Assembly (NCBI RefSeq): GCF_009766085.1
Contig: NZ_LMUF01000017.1
Coordinates: forward strand, 19,208-83,207
Direction of reading: 5' to 3'
Length of the DNA: 64,000 bases
From: Burkholderia sp. S171
Lineage (GTDB): Bacteria; Pseudomonadota; Gammaproteobacteria; Burkholderiales; Burkholderiaceae
Each line of letters begins with the position of its first letter. Within the stretch, counting starts at the first letter, position 1. Below are positions 1-10,674 of the stretch, piece by piece. Both the position numbers and the translations under genes were made by a program. The notes under the pieces are model-generated. The model saw nothing but the letters and a program-made list of their open reading frames with translations. It was not told the origin of the DNA and ran no database searches.

Positions 1-142
1 GCTCTTATTCGCGTCTACGCTTCGTCTCGGCGCCAGGCTTTGGCGACGACACGCGCGTTGTCTAGGCTCAACTGCGTGATCTCGTTCCGACAGACGATGA
101 CTTCTGTATCGAAGTTCGTCTTCGAGCCTTTGCAGACCCGCT

Positions 143-3074
143 TTACGATCCGACCATGCGTCGCCAAGGCGCCGCATCCAGCAACATGTCGCGATAGCGC
201 TCGATCGGAAAGCTCAACGTTCCGCGGAAATTGACATGCGCGAAGTGCACCGGCCCCAGTCGCCGCAACCAGTCGTCGTCAATCCCCTGTCCTTTGCGTT
301 GCCAGTCATCAAGCGTGGTCTGCATGCGCTGCGTATTCCACGCAATCACCAGGTTTGTCAGCAAGGTAAGCGAGCCGGATATTGCAATCATTTCGTCACG
401 GCGCCGTCCGCGCTCAGGAGCGACCTTGCCGGTGTAGATCGCACGCTGCAGTTGATGAACCGATTCGCCGCGGTTAAGCAACGTGTGAATTTCGCGCCGA
501 AACTCCACGTTGCTGAAGTAATCGCACAAGAATAGCGTGCGCAGTAGCCTGCCAAGGTGGTCCGCAGCGCGGTACACAGGGTCACCCTGTGCCGCGCTGC
601 CGAACCGCTGTAATGCGACAATTGCGCTCACGCGTCCCGAGTGAATCGACGCGACGAGGCGCAGCAACTCGTCCCAGCCACCACGAATCGCCTTGAAGGA
701 TATCTCGTAGGCAAGGACCGATGCCAACCCGTCGGGACCAGCCACTCGTCGCGGCAAATACAGTTTCCTTTCTGAGAGGTTGCGCAGCCGCGGGCAGAGA
801 TCGAAGCCGAGCAGCTTCGACACCGCCATTCCAACATTTGTGTACCCGTGGGTGTCTACCGAAAGTCGCAGCACCCCACCGTCGTCACGGTTCACGTTAT
901 GACGAATCACGCCCTCGATCGCCACTCCAGCCTGACGTTCATTCAGCACGATCGGCTGGTTATAGACAATGCCATGCTGATCCAGCACGTGCGTGTACAT
1001 GCCAACAGCATGAGTACGACGTCGCGGGTCGACCCGCGCGTAAAAGAGGTGTCGTGACGTATCCAGACTCATTGAGTCGCTCGATGCCTGCCGCCCGGTG
1101 CCCCAGAGTTCCGTAATTGGATGCGTGCGCTGGAATTCCACCACGCGGTCGTTTGCACGTGGCAGCCGACCGGGCATCTCAAGGAGGCGCATTGCCGTCG
1201 AAATGTGCGCTGGGTCCAGTTTCAGGATCATGGCGGCGACGTTCTTCACGTCGATTTCCGTGGCGTGAGCGATCAACGCAGCGTACAGCGAGACCAGTTC
1301 ATTCGCATCGCGCGCCTTGCGTGACCGGAGCACTTCACTGAAGCCAGTGTGAGCATCCATTTCCGTGAGCATGTCGGCGAACTGCACGGTTCCGATCTGC
1401 TTGAATATCAGATCCCGCGTGCGTTTCGGTATGCCGTCGGTCGGCAATGCCTCGATGGCGGACAGGTGCATCACGCCGTCGGTGCCGATCGTCACGCGGC
1501 CTGCCTCGCGCGCTTCCTCCAGCGCAGCCAGGCCTACCTTCAGGTGTTCCGTCAACCGTTCAAGAAACGGCTCTGCGGTTCCCGGCAATCCGAGCGACGA
1601 CAGATAACGGCCGCGATCGCTTTCCCATTGCGCGGGTGGTATCAGTAACTGATCGCGTTCCCGGAACGACAGGCTGTGGTTGACCCAGACCGAGCCGCGG
1701 CGAAGCCCCTTACGCAGCCCCGTGATTGCCGATGCTTCCAGTGCCCGCAACGCGCGCACCCGATCGCCACCCTTGATGAGATCGCTCCAGGCGGCGCTGA
1801 CCGGCACGTCACTGTCGGGCGGCAATTCGCTCGCGCCGCTGTCATGCAGTGCGCCGATAAGTTCGAATTGTCGCAGGCTTGGTTCCGCTTCTCTGCCTAC
1901 GAAGCCTAGCTCGCGTAACGGCCCGAGCAGATTGCGGATACGGTGATGATCGTTGGTGAGCGTTTCGCGTACGCTGGCTGCGTGACTTGCCGATGGTTTG
2001 TCTACGAGATCCTCGAGAACCTTGCCAATATCATCGAGACGTTCTTGCGCCGTACGCTTGCTATCCTGAACCAGCGCCTTGATCGCGACCAGTTGCTGCC
2101 GGTATTCGACAGCCGAGCGTGCCTGCCTGACGGTCGTTCGGTCGTAAGCCTGCCGCACGAGGTCTGAGACCCTACGCCCTGTTTGATAGAGTAGCGCGTC
2201 CGTCAACTCGAGCAGCGTGACGCGCAGGAAAAAGATCATCTCGATGGTGCGAGTCGACTCCTTGAGTTCGCGGACCTTCGCAGGCCGGCGCGCCTGGATG
2301 CGCTGCGCGTACGCACGCTGCTTTTCGATTGGAACGGCGTCGAGTATCCCCGTATGCGCACCGAGTTCCTTGAGGCCGGACCTTCATATGGGTTTCGGTG
2401 AGCGTCGAGGGACTGTGTTGCGCTGGTGGCGCCTTCAGCCATTCGGGCACTCTCATCCCAGAAGTCCCATGCTGGGCGGAGAGGACAGAATCGGCATGAA
2501 CCAACTGTGTTTTCGTGACTGTTGCCTTGATGCGGGCGAGCAGACAACGCTCAACATCCGACCAGATCGAACTGCCGAGGTCCCGCAGTTTCCGTTCGGC
2601 GGGTATCAGGATGCGACGCTCATACAGCCAGCAATGGGCGTGCTGGAGCAGCTCATCAAGGGTAAGGGATTCGATGGCATCCTGTCGCATCCACGCTTCC
2701 AGTCCTGCCCAGTGGCTCGGTCCGATCGACGTCAGGCCGAGATATTCGCAGATCCAGACCTGATGCTCGTACAGCGTCTTATAGCGCCGATAAAGTGTGC
2801 GAAGGGACGCGATAGTCGGGGTGGGCAGGCCGAGCCGCTCGCCAATGTGGCGCAGTAACTGGCGCGGGAGTGTGCCGACATGATCGAGGGTGCGGCCACT
2901 GGCCCGCAGAAAGACCAGTTGGATGGCAACGCCGGCAAGGCGATCGCGCCGAAAGCGCTCGTTGATTGCTGCAATGTCGCTGTCAGTCAACGTGAAGTAA
3001 CGCTCCACGTCGAATTCCGATAGTCGAGCAGGCAGGCGATCCTGTCCCACATAACGAAATTCCAGGCCTGGCAT
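143..3074 (-). pseudogene. tnpA: Tn3-family transposase TnpA, frameshifted
   Basis: This is a DDE transposase of the Tn3 family, which cuts and joins transposon ends during replicative transposition. The N-terminal part (from 3074) has the DUF4158-like domain usual for the family. The C-terminal part (to 143) has the catalytic DDE domain, with a DTHGYT motif and a conserved tail near NFRGTLSFPIERY. The two halves lie in different frames and meet at about 2380, where one extra C follows a Val-Arg codon pair. Removing one base makes the span 977 codons, normal for the family. It is therefore a pseudogene with a single 1-base insertion, or less likely a sequence error. A second, similar Tn3-type transposase lies at 57586-60518 in the same orientation. 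Confidence 0.9.
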
Positions 3075-3629
3075 CCCCGCCTCCCGTCAAGGTGGCGCGA
3101 TCTGTAATCGCGGGCAGATATGTTATCGCAGATGCTTTTTTGAGCCTTCGGACAAAAGTCGGAACCCCTTGGCAGCCCATAAATTATGGTGCTTCAAAGA
3201 AAACCGCCAGATTTAGCACGAAAAGGACGAATACCCCTTCCTAGGCTACCGCTGGTCGTACAGCGGGTTCACTACCATGCAGACCTTCCTGCATGACCGA
3301 ACAATGATGCACTGCGCTCGGCAACACCGAGCCTCATGCTTCGTGTCGCACACTAAAGTTGTTAATAGATTTCAACTAATCTATGGTCCCTCCCATTTTT
3401 GCACCCCTGGTTTTCAATGTCGTTGGTGGCTTGCACAAATCTATTCGGCGTCGTTGTGAGGATCGCTCCCCGCGCCACGATGAGATTCGCGCCTGATAGT
3501 CCTAAAAAGTTGAGCGGCTTCAACAAGCCGATTAGTTGACCAGGTTGTCTGTCAGGCCGTTATGCCATTCACGTCATCAAATTTCAGTCGTCGCAAAAGC
3601 AGTTGGGTGTTGCGGTGTTAGCCGTCTTC
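3075..3629. other. Intergenic, no gene seen
   Basis: About 550 bases between the Tn3-type and IS110-type transposases. I see no credible gene. It probably holds the outer end of the Tn3 relative and the flank of the IS110 insertion, but I could not match a convincing pair of terminal repeats. Confidence 0.5.
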
Positions 3630-4652
3630 TCAAACAGCAGCGGTCGGATCACTGCGGAATACAGTATGATGCGTCGCCATTGCCCAGGCCGTTCGTGCCA
3701 ATTTGTTGGCGAGTGCGCAGGCGACGACGTTCGAGTGCCGACGCGTCAGCAGGGTTCGAACCCAATCCGCTAAGGCGCCGGTCTGCTTGTCGAGTCGCAT
3801 CATGTACGAGCGCGCGCACGACACGAGCAATCGCCTAATGTTCTTATCTCCTCGTCTGCTGATACCGAGGAGATTGGCCCGCCCGCTTGTGCTGTACTGC
3901 CGCGGCACTAATCCGACCGAAGCTGCGAAATCGCGACTGTTCAGATACTGGGTCCCATCACCCATCTCTGCCGTTAGCACGCTTGCTGTGATGGGGCCCA
4001 CGCCAGGAATAGCGAGCAAACGCTGACCGAGTTCATCGGCGGCAAGGTGACCCGATATTTCTTTGTCGTTTTCCGTGACCTGTTCGTTAAGATATTTATA
4101 GTGGGCATGCAATCGCTCAAGGATCACTACAAGAGTCGGTGGAAGACAATGTTCAGTGAGGATAGCCGGAAGACGCGTCATGATGGCTTTCCCGACGGGC
4201 AAGCTGACGCCAAACTCCAGCAGAAATCCGTGGAGTTGGTTTACGGTCTTCGTCCGATCTCGCACCAAAGATTCGCGAACCCGGTGCAACGCTGAAAGGA
4301 CTTGCCGCGCCTCTGTTTTTGGAGTCACGAATCGCATGGCCGGCCGGGAAGCTGCTTCGCAGATGGCTTCTGCATCGACGAAATCATTCTTGTTTGACTT
4401 GACGAAGGGCCGGACAAACTGCGGCGAGATAAGCCTGACCTGATGTCCAAACGACGCCAGCTTGCGAGCCATGTGATGTGCGCCGGCGCAGGCCTCCATC
4501 ACCACGGTGCAGGCATGGAACGTCGCGAAGAATTCGATCGTCTGCTTGCGGTTTAGCTTCTTGCGAAACAGGCCTTTTCCTTTCTTATCCTGCCCATGCA
4601 AGCGGAACGTGTGTTTTCCTAAATCAATGCCAACGAGTGTCACGTCTTCCAT
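3630..4652 (-). CDS. IS110-family transposase (DEDD type)
   Basis: The 340-residue product matches the IS110 family. The N-terminal RuvC-like DEDD domain starts with VGIDLGKHTF near residue 7, and a central LISPQFVRPFVKSNKNDFVDA stretch carries a further acidic residue. The C-terminal transposase_20 domain has LLAIPGVGPITASVL followed by a helix-rich tail. The length is normal and the frame is intact, so this is the only transposase in the window without a visible lesion. IS110 elements lack clear terminal inverted repeats and I did not define the ends. Bridge RNAs are known from this family, normally in the non-coding end regions. The flanks (4653-4900 and 3480-3629) could hold one, but this was not tested. 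Confidence 0.92.
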   Translation of the reverse strand: MEDVTLVGIDLGKHTFRLHGQDKKGKGLFRKKLNRKQTIEFFATFHACTVVMEACAGAHHMARKLASFGHQVRLISPQFVRPFVKSNKNDFVDAEAICEAASRPAMRFVTPKTEARQVLSALHRVRESLVRDRTKTVNQLHGFLLEFGVSLPVGKAIMTRLPAILTEHCLPPTLVVILERLHAHYKYLNEQVTENDKEISGHLAADELGQRLLAIPGVGPITASVLTAEMGDGTQYLNSRDFAASVGLVPRQYSTSGRANLLGISRRGDKNIRRLLVSCARSYMMRLDKQTGALADWVRTLLTRRHSNVVACALANKLARTAWAMATHHTVFRSDPTAAV

Positions 4653-4885
4653 GATGGTCTCCGATCGGGATTTAGCACCGCTAGGCTAACTCACTCGCGA
4701 GGCGGGAGGGACCATCTCATTAGTTGTTGTCACCGCTCTCAGGCGCTCGCGCACCACTGTTGCGAGGAACCGAATAAAGCGCTAACTCGCACTGGACGCG
4801 CCTCGACGCATTGGGATTTGAACTTGCTGCTTCGCCTCTTTGATACTTCGCAAAAACAGCAGTCGTTGTTATCAGAATATACGAA

Positions 4886-4898
4886 TGTCATAGTGACA
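4886..4898. promoter_or_regulatory. Palindromic operator-like site TGTCATAGTGACA
   Basis: The dyad TGTCA-TAG-TGACA lies about 195 bases upstream of the MFS gene at 5094, inside the 440-base gap after the IS110 transposase. The 15-mer TGTCATAGTGACAAA recurs exactly at 20500-20514. Other TGACAAAT palindromes are at 12788 and 55670. The form suits a TetR-type dimer. The binding protein is not known from the sequence. Confidence 0.45.
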
Positions 4899-5093
4899 AA
4901 ATCGAGCTAGTCAAAAACCCTACAACCGTAGAATTATCTTGCACAGCTAAGGGCGCGGCAATATATTCCATCAGACGTCGCGGACGAAATTCATTTTTTC
5001 GATATATATAACGTAGGAATGCTAAGGTAATTAGCAGATCGATAGCAAGGCTTATTTGTTATGCCATCCTGACTTGATACTCTGCGAATAAAC

Positions 5094-6350
5094 ATGAATG
5101 ACAATCTAAAATCGCACTGGGATTTTGCGTACGAATGGAAAGCGGTACTCCTGCTTTCGCTGGGATTTGGGCTGGTCGGTATCGACAGGTTCATGATCAT
5201 GCCGCTGTTCCCAGTCATGATGAAAGACCTGAATCTCGACTATCAGGACCTCGGGCATATCACCGGCGCGCTAGCCATTGCGTGGGGCATTTCTGCCATG
5301 TTTACGGGCAACCTGTCCGATCGCATCGGGCATCGAAAAGTGATCATTCCGGCGATCATTGCCTTTTCCTTGCTGGCGGGATTGAGTGGCCTTGCAACCG
5401 GTATGCTGTCGCTCGTCATGATCCGTGCGTTGATGGGTCTCGCAGAAGGCGCATCGGCGCCTGCAAGCATCATCGCCACGCTGGATGCATCGAAGCCTAC
5501 GCGTCATGGGCGCAACGTCGGCATTCAGCAGGTCGCATCTCCGCTATTCGGATTGGGCCTCGCGCCAATTCTCGTGACGCAACTGCTCAAGTACTTACCA
5601 TGGCATCTAATCTTTGCTGTTGTCACTATCCCGGGACTGATTGTTGCGTTCTTGCTGTGGAAAGTTCTGCGCAACACTAAGCCCTCGGCGGCGGCCAAGC
5701 ATACCGCAGTCCACGACGCAACTAAGCACAAGTGGACAGACGTCCTTCGCTATCGCAATGTTCCTCTGAATATGCTCGGGATGTTGTGCTGGCTGACCTG
5801 CCTGATCGTCCTGACCGCGCTCTTTCCCAGTTACCTTATCGATTATCTGCGGCTGGATATGCAGCAGATGGGGTATGTGCTGTCGGCAATCGGTTTTGGT
5901 GGGTCGCTCGGCACCTTGTTGATGCCGGCGCTTTCTGACCGGGTTGGACGTAAGCCGGTTATGGTCGTATCGGTCGCGGGAGCCGCGATTTTCCTCTCCG
6001 CCTTGATGCACACTGGCCCGAACCCAACCCTTTTGTTCACCCATCTGATGTTGACGCTCCTGTTCATTTTCAGCTTGATCACGCTGACGGTTGGGCCGCT
6101 GAGTGCTGAATCGGTGCCACCTAAATTGATGTCAACGGCCTCGGGTCTCGTCGTTGGGGTTGGGGAGGTGTTCGGAGGTGGGGTTGCGCCCGCGATCGCT
6201 GGATATGTCGCCAAGCACTTCGGTATTCAACACATCATGTATCTCGGTCTGATTGCGCTCGCCGCAGGCTTTGTCGTCGCGCTGTGTCTCAAAGAGACAG
6301 CGCCGGCTCGCTTAAAGGTAGCGCCTTCTGCTATCACACTGGCTGACTAA
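5094..6350 (+). CDS. MFS transporter
   Basis: This is a major facilitator superfamily carrier of 418 residues with about 12 hydrophobic segments. The conserved loop between helices 2 and 3 reads GNLSDRIGHRKV and its repeat in the second half reads PALSDRVGRKPV, both the GxLaDrxGrk signature. It is predicted to sit in the inner membrane and to exchange a small organic solute with protons. The substrate cannot be read from the sequence, though neighbouring cargo suggests an organic acid. It stands alone between IS110 and IS5-type sequence, with a weak ribosome site before its ATG. A TetR-like palindrome lies upstream at 4886. It is not close to the three AAHS carriers further along. Confidence 0.85.
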   Translation: MNDNLKSHWDFAYEWKAVLLLSLGFGLVGIDRFMIMPLFPVMMKDLNLDYQDLGHITGALAIAWGISAMFTGNLSDRIGHRKVIIPAIIAFSLLAGLSGLATGMLSLVMIRALMGLAEGASAPASIIATLDASKPTRHGRNVGIQQVASPLFGLGLAPILVTQLLKYLPWHLIFAVVTIPGLIVAFLLWKVLRNTKPSAAAKHTAVHDATKHKWTDVLRYRNVPLNMLGMLCWLTCLIVLTALFPSYLIDYLRLDMQQMGYVLSAIGFGGSLGTLLMPALSDRVGRKPVMVVSVAGAAIFLSALMHTGPNPTLLFTHLMLTLLFIFSLITLTVGPLSAESVPPKLMSTASGLVVGVGEVFGGGVAPAIAGYVAKHFGIQHIMYLGLIALAAGFVVALCLKETAPARLKVAPSAITLAD

Positions 6351-6472
6351 AAAGTGACGCGCTATGTGTTGCCGGCAGAAGTGGTCTTGTTTACAATCTG
6401 TCTGGCGGCGACGAAAGCTCGGAACTAGAGTCGGACATCAGCCAATTGAGACGCATGTCGGCCGAGTCTGGC

Positions 6473-6853
6473 GGGTTGGACTTGACCGGCGCACATCGCC
6501 ATGACGTCACACAATTGTTGCCGCTCATTGACGCGATTCCACCCATGCGTGGTATCCGCGGTCGCCCTTTGCAAAAGCCTCAAGTCGTCTGAGCTGATCG
6601 CGGATACGACTCCGAAGCACACCGACAGAAATTGCGCGATCGGGGTATCAAACCCGTTCTTGCGAAGCGCCGCACCGAGCATGGCAGTAGCCTCGGAAAA
6701 TATAGATGGGTAGTCGAGCGTACTCACGCTTGGTTCCATAATTTCCCTCGTCTTCGTGCGCTACGAGCGACTTGCCAAGATCCATGAAGCCTTCCTGAAG
6801 TTCGCCGCTTGCGTCATCTGCTGGAGCACCCTTAAGCGATCTATTCAGCCTTT
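6473..6853 (+). pseudogene. IS5-family (IS427-type) transposase remnant
   Basis: Plus-strand translation gives the C-terminal half of an IS5-family transposase: LTGAHRHDVTQLLPLIDAIP, then RGRPLQKPQVV, a TGA stop at 6590-6592, ADRGYDSEAHRQKLRDRGI, and GKYRWVVERTHAWFHNF. After about 6755 the frame shifts, and RYERLAKIHEAFLKFAACVI continues in another frame to a stop near 6853. The N-terminal half is absent. The element therefore carries one nonsense and one frameshift lesion. It is cut off on the right by an IS701-family insertion that starts 17 bases downstream. A 104-residue minus-strand open frame over the same bases is a shadow. Confidence 0.85.
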
Positions 6854-6869
6854 TTGAAACCGCCTCTAA

Positions 6870-8256
6870 TACTACAGCCGTAGATTTTTTACTATACTAA
6901 CAATATTTAGTACTACTACGTGAGTAAGCAATGCATTCGACGGCGAGAGCGTGGGAGCGTGAACTGGAGGCGCTACACCAGCGGCTCGGAGAACTGTTCA
7001 GGCGCCCCTAGCCCCGACATCGGTCTCTCGCTTACCTGAAGGGCCTGCTGGGCACAGTCGAGCGCAAGAACGGCTGGCAACTCGCCGAATGGATCGGCGA
7101 AGCAACGCCTGATGGCGTGCAGCACCTGCTCGAGCGGGCGCAATGGGATGCGGATGGCGCGCGCGATGTGCTCCGGGAGTACGTCGTTGAACAACTGGGC
7201 GAGCGTGACGCGGTGCTGATTGTGGACGAGACCGGCTTCGTCAAGAAGGGGCAGCACTCGGCCGGTGTGCAACGCCAGTACAGTGGCACGGCAGGCCGTA
7301 TCGAGAACAGCCAGATCGGCGTGTTCCTCTGCTATGCCGGTCGCGGCGGCAGCGCGTTTATCGACCGCGAACTGTATGTGCCCAAGGCGTGGACCGATGA
7401 CCGTGTGCGCTGCGAGGCAGCGGGCATTCCCGAGGCGGTGGAGTTTGCAACGAAGCCGCGGCTCGCGCGCAGCATGCTTGAGCGGGCGCTGGACGCAGGT
7501 GTGCCGTGCGGCTGGGTCACGGGTGATGAAGTCTACGGCGGCGACCGTCACCTGCGGCTGTGGCTCGAGTCGCACGGCCAGTCTTTCGTACTGGCCGTCG
7601 CGAAGAACGAACCCCTGTGGTGGCAGGGTCCCGACTACGTACGGGCCGACCGGATCGCCGAAGCCTTGCCGGCACGGGCATGGCGACGCCTGTCAGCAGG
7701 TGCCGGCGCCAAAGGCGAGCGCCTGTATGACTGGGCGCTCACCCCACTGTGGCGTCTGCAGATCACCACAGAAGAGCGCCGCTTCGGGCATTACCTGCTG
7801 GTGCGGCGCAGCCTGGACGAGCAACGCGAGCATGCGTATTACGTCGTATACGCCCCGCGCAGCAAAGCCACACGGCAAACCCTGGTCAACGTCGCGGGCC
7901 GCAGATGGGAAATCGAAACCGGCTTCGAGGCGACCAAAGGCGAATGCGGACTCGATCAATACGAGGTACGCCGATGGCAGGGCTGGTACCGCCACATCAC
8001 GCTGGCGCTGCTGGCCCATGCCGTGCTCGTTACCCTGCGGGTGCGCGCCAAAAAAAACACCTGAAGATTCGGTACCGCTCAGTGTGCAGGAGATCCGCCG
8101 GCTACTGTGCCGCCTCCTATGGCGCGGCGCTCACTCCATCGAGTACGTGCTGGCCTGGTCGACATGGCGGCGCAGGCACCAGTACCGCGCCCAGCAGTGT
8201 CACTACCGGCGCCGCGGCTGCGTACCTCCCGCTTTTTTTTATCTACGGCTGTAGTA
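6870..8256. mobile_element. IS701-family insertion sequence with CTAA target duplication
   Basis: The 1387-base element has matching terminal inverted repeats: TACTACAGCCGTAGAT at 6870-6885 and its exact complement at 8241-8256. It is flanked on both sides by CTAA (6866-6869 and 8257-8260). A 4-base YTAR duplication is the known target pattern of IS701-family elements. The element lies next to an IS5-family remnant. Its transposase (next entry) is broken, so the copy is probably immobile unless a relative supplies transposase. Confidence 0.92.
6931..8254 (+). pseudogene. IS701-family transposase, nonsense and frameshift
   Basis: This is the DDE transposase of the surrounding IS701-family element. 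Translation from the ATG at 6931 reads in family style but meets a TAG at 7009-7011, where the context (RRP-stop-PRHRS) suggests a former Glu codon. The main domain follows, with LIVDETGFVKKG, VTGDEVYGG and a GRRWEIETGFEATKGE segment carrying the acidic residues. A run of eight A at about 8049-8056 then shifts the frame. The proper C-terminus (PLSVQEIRRLLCRLLW, then LAWSTWRRRHQ) lies one frame over, and one A fewer restores it. A +1 shift would be needed, so normal -1 slippage does not explain it. Confidence 0.9.
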
Positions 8257-8260
8257 CTAA

Positions 8261-8787
8261 GTCTACGTTTGGCAAGCGCTCCTTTCGCATATACGTCGAT
8301 TCCACCGACGATGGCGCCGCTGAATTGTTTGAAGCAATCGATCGAATTAAACATGCCTTCGCATATAGCCTTCGCTTGCCTCACCATCCTTAGTGCGACA
8401 AGAACGTGTACCCGCCGTGTGGATGTTCAGTCCTTTGTCAGCGTACCTCCGAACGGAGGTGTGTAAGCCGTTCGCTAGGATAGTCCGCTAGGAAAGCGGC
8501 CAACTCATGAGATTCCCGTGCATCGTCGATCGTTGGCACGCGCGGTATTGTCGAGTTCGAAATTTTCACATACACTTGCGTTAGCAACCATTGTAAAAAC
8601 AACCAAGTGGCTCGCAATATGCATAATGATGGGATTCTATGGACCCGCGGGACGACGCATTGGCTGGGAGGGTTGCAGCATCGCAATGCTGTTCCGAAGG
8701 TGGCTGATCATCGATTTGAGTTCCCTGCTTTCAGTCTTTGTAAAAACATTCCTTTGATCTCTCTCTATTAATCGGAGCCAAATTGCC
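8261..8787. other. Intergenic, no recognised gene
   Basis: About 530 bases between the IS701 element and the esterase. No open frame looks like a real protein on either strand. Short minus-strand stretches around 8330-8390 and 8440-8540 have coding-like composition and may be scraps of a gene removed by the insertions, but I could not assign them. None of the six 39-bp LysR-type boxes seen elsewhere occurs here. Confidence 0.4.
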
Positions 8788-10515
8788 ATGACCGCTCGGG
8801 TATCGCATAGGCACGTCAACGCTGGAAGACAAACGCGCTGCGACAAAAGTAACATGCAAAGCATTGTTCGTAAAACCAAACAAAGATCACGAATCGTGCT
8901 GACTTTGGCAGGACTCGTTTTTTCCTGCATTTGCGCCGCGACTGCGCTTGGTGCAACAGGAGAGCTTATGGACCAGGCGGTGCAAAACGATTCAACACTC
9001 GGGGATACGGTTCGGGTTGCGAACGGCGAGATACGGGGGGGCGAGCGCGACTCCCAGGGCGTTCTCGCGTTTGAAGGCATTCCTTACGCCGACGCGCCCG
9101 TTGGCCCGTTGCGGTGGCAGCCTCCGCTGCCTCCTAAACCGTGGGACGGCGTCCGGGACGCTTCCGCGCTGCGCCATCGTTGCTGGGTGAATGTACCCAA
9201 CAAGGCAATCGGAGGTGCAATAGCGGGCGTGCCGGAGGATGAAGATTGTTTGTACCTCAATGTATGGACCGCCGCCAAATCAGCGTCCGAGCGTCGGCCG
9301 GTGATGGTGTGGCTTCATGGGGGCGGTTTCCAGTTCGGGACTAGCGGGGAGCATGCAACAGACGGAACGCTCCTCGCGCAGAAGGGCGTAATACTGGTGA
9401 GCTTGAACTATCGCCTTGGCGTGTTCGGTTTCTTCTCGTATCCGACGCTTCGGGGTGAGGCAAACAAACTGTCCGCTAACTTCGGACTGCAGGATCAAAT
9501 TGCAGCCCTCAAATGGATAAAGGCAAACATCGCGAACTTCGGTGGCGATCCGAATAATGTCACGCTGTTCGGCGAGTCGGCCGGATCGCAGGCGGTAAGT
9601 CTGCTGATGTCCTCCCCGCTAACCAAAGGGTTGTTCCAAAAAGCGATCGGCGAGAGCGGATCCTCATTGCAGAGTCTTCCTGATGCCGGCGAGATGTCCA
9701 TGCGCGGCGCGGCATACGCTGGCGCGTTGGGCGCGAAATCGATGGACGACTTACGTTCCATAAGCGCGGAGCGCCTAAACACGGCGGCCACGGGAAACTT
9801 TGAAACGGGCGCGCCGATTATTTTTGCGCCCGCTATCGACGGAAATGTTTTGCCTGATCAGGTGACTACCGTCTTCGCACAAGGCAAGCAGAATGATGTC
9901 TCCCTCATCGCTGGATACAATAAGCGCGAAGAGTTTCTTTTCCTTTCCCAGACCCTTCCCCATAGCAATGCGGCCGAGTTCCGTACCGCAGCCGAAAGAG
10001 TGTTCGGGGCTTCGAAGATGAAGGAGTTCGCGTCGCTTTATCCTTGTAATACTGACGCAGAAGCCAAGACGTCTGCGGAACAGTTGTACGGGGACATCCG
10101 ACAAAAAGCGGAAACGTGGCAATGGCTAGTTCTTCACTCGCGCACGGGTAAGTCAGGTGTCTACGGCTATCAGTTTTCGTACGAGTCTCCTTATTCCCCT
10201 GTGGCGTCCCACACCGCCGACATTGTGTTTGTCTTCGGAAATCTCGTTCATCAGGTCTTCGCGCCCAAGAGTCCGCCTGCTGACCAACACGACCGGACTT
10301 TATCGGATCAGATGTCGTCCTATTGGACCAATTTCGCGAGGACAGGAAATCCGAATGGGCCGGGCTTACCGGTTTGGCCATCGTTTCGGTCCGACAATTC
10401 GATGCTCCAGATTGAGGCCGACGGCCGAATAACGGGAAGACCGCCGACAAGCCAGCAGATCGCGAGATTCAAGTTCCTTGAGAATTTCTTGATCTCCGCC
10501 TCCACAGGCGAGTGA
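8788..10515 (+). CDS. Type-B carboxylesterase, probably exported
   Basis: This alpha/beta-hydrolase of the carboxylesterase type-B (para-nitrobenzyl esterase/cholinesterase) family hydrolyses carboxylic esters. The 575-residue frame has the oxyanion-hole motif HGGGF at residues 177-181 and the nucleophile elbow GESAG at 262-266 (Ser264). A catalytic His is likely in the SHTADIVFVFG segment near the C-terminus. A basic stretch followed by a hydrophobic run (VLTLAGLVFSCICAATALGA, about 37-56) looks like a signal peptide, suggesting a periplasmic or secreted enzyme. The ATG at 8788 has CGGAG 10 bases upstream. An inner ATG at 8854 would give a more usual signal peptide. A paralogue without this leader is at 33827. 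A TetR gene follows. Confidence 0.88.
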   Translation: MTARVSHRHVNAGRQTRCDKSNMQSIVRKTKQRSRIVLTLAGLVFSCICAATALGATGELMDQAVQNDSTLGDTVRVANGEIRGGERDSQGVLAFEGIPYADAPVGPLRWQPPLPPKPWDGVRDASALRHRCWVNVPNKAIGGAIAGVPEDEDCLYLNVWTAAKSASERRPVMVWLHGGGFQFGTSGEHATDGTLLAQKGVILVSLNYRLGVFGFFSYPTLRGEANKLSANFGLQDQIAALKWIKANIANFGGDPNNVTLFGESAGSQAVSLLMSSPLTKGLFQKAIGESGSSLQSLPDAGEMSMRGAAYAGALGAKSMDDLRSISAERLNTAATGNFETGAPIIFAPAIDGNVLPDQVTTVFAQGKQNDVSLIAGYNKREEFLFLSQTLPHSNAAEFRTAAERVFGASKMKEFASLYPCNTDAEAKTSAEQLYGDIRQKAETWQWLVLHSRTGKSGVYGYQFSYESPYSPVASHTADIVFVFGNLVHQVFAPKSPPADQHDRTLSDQMSSYWTNFARTGNPNGPGLPVWPSFRSDNSMLQIEADGRITGRPPTSQQIARFKFLENFLISASTGE

Positions 10516-10674
10516 AAATTGCGCTCGCGGAGCGAGACTAGGCGGTGCCGTCGAAAAAGCCGTCCGCATGAACGAGACACCTCGGCAACTTGGAAGGCGC
10601 ATTCCTTTCGGCGCGTGACCCTACTTGGAAAATATAGCGGAACGGTTTGTTTCTACAATTTGAAACGAGATCAC

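Noticed and set aside
3200..3237. Possible 38-base Tn3-type terminal repeat ending in CCCC
   Set aside because: No matching repeat was found beyond the transposase 3' end (1-142), so the assignment rests on four bases and position only.
6425..6739. A 104-residue minus-strand open frame
   Set aside because: It is the antisense shadow of the IS5-family transposase remnant on the plus strand.
8049..8064. The A8 run in the IS701 transposase as a programmed frameshift
   Set aside because: The correct C-terminal frame needs a +1 shift, not the -1 slip usual at A runs, and an upstream nonsense codon already inactivates the gene.
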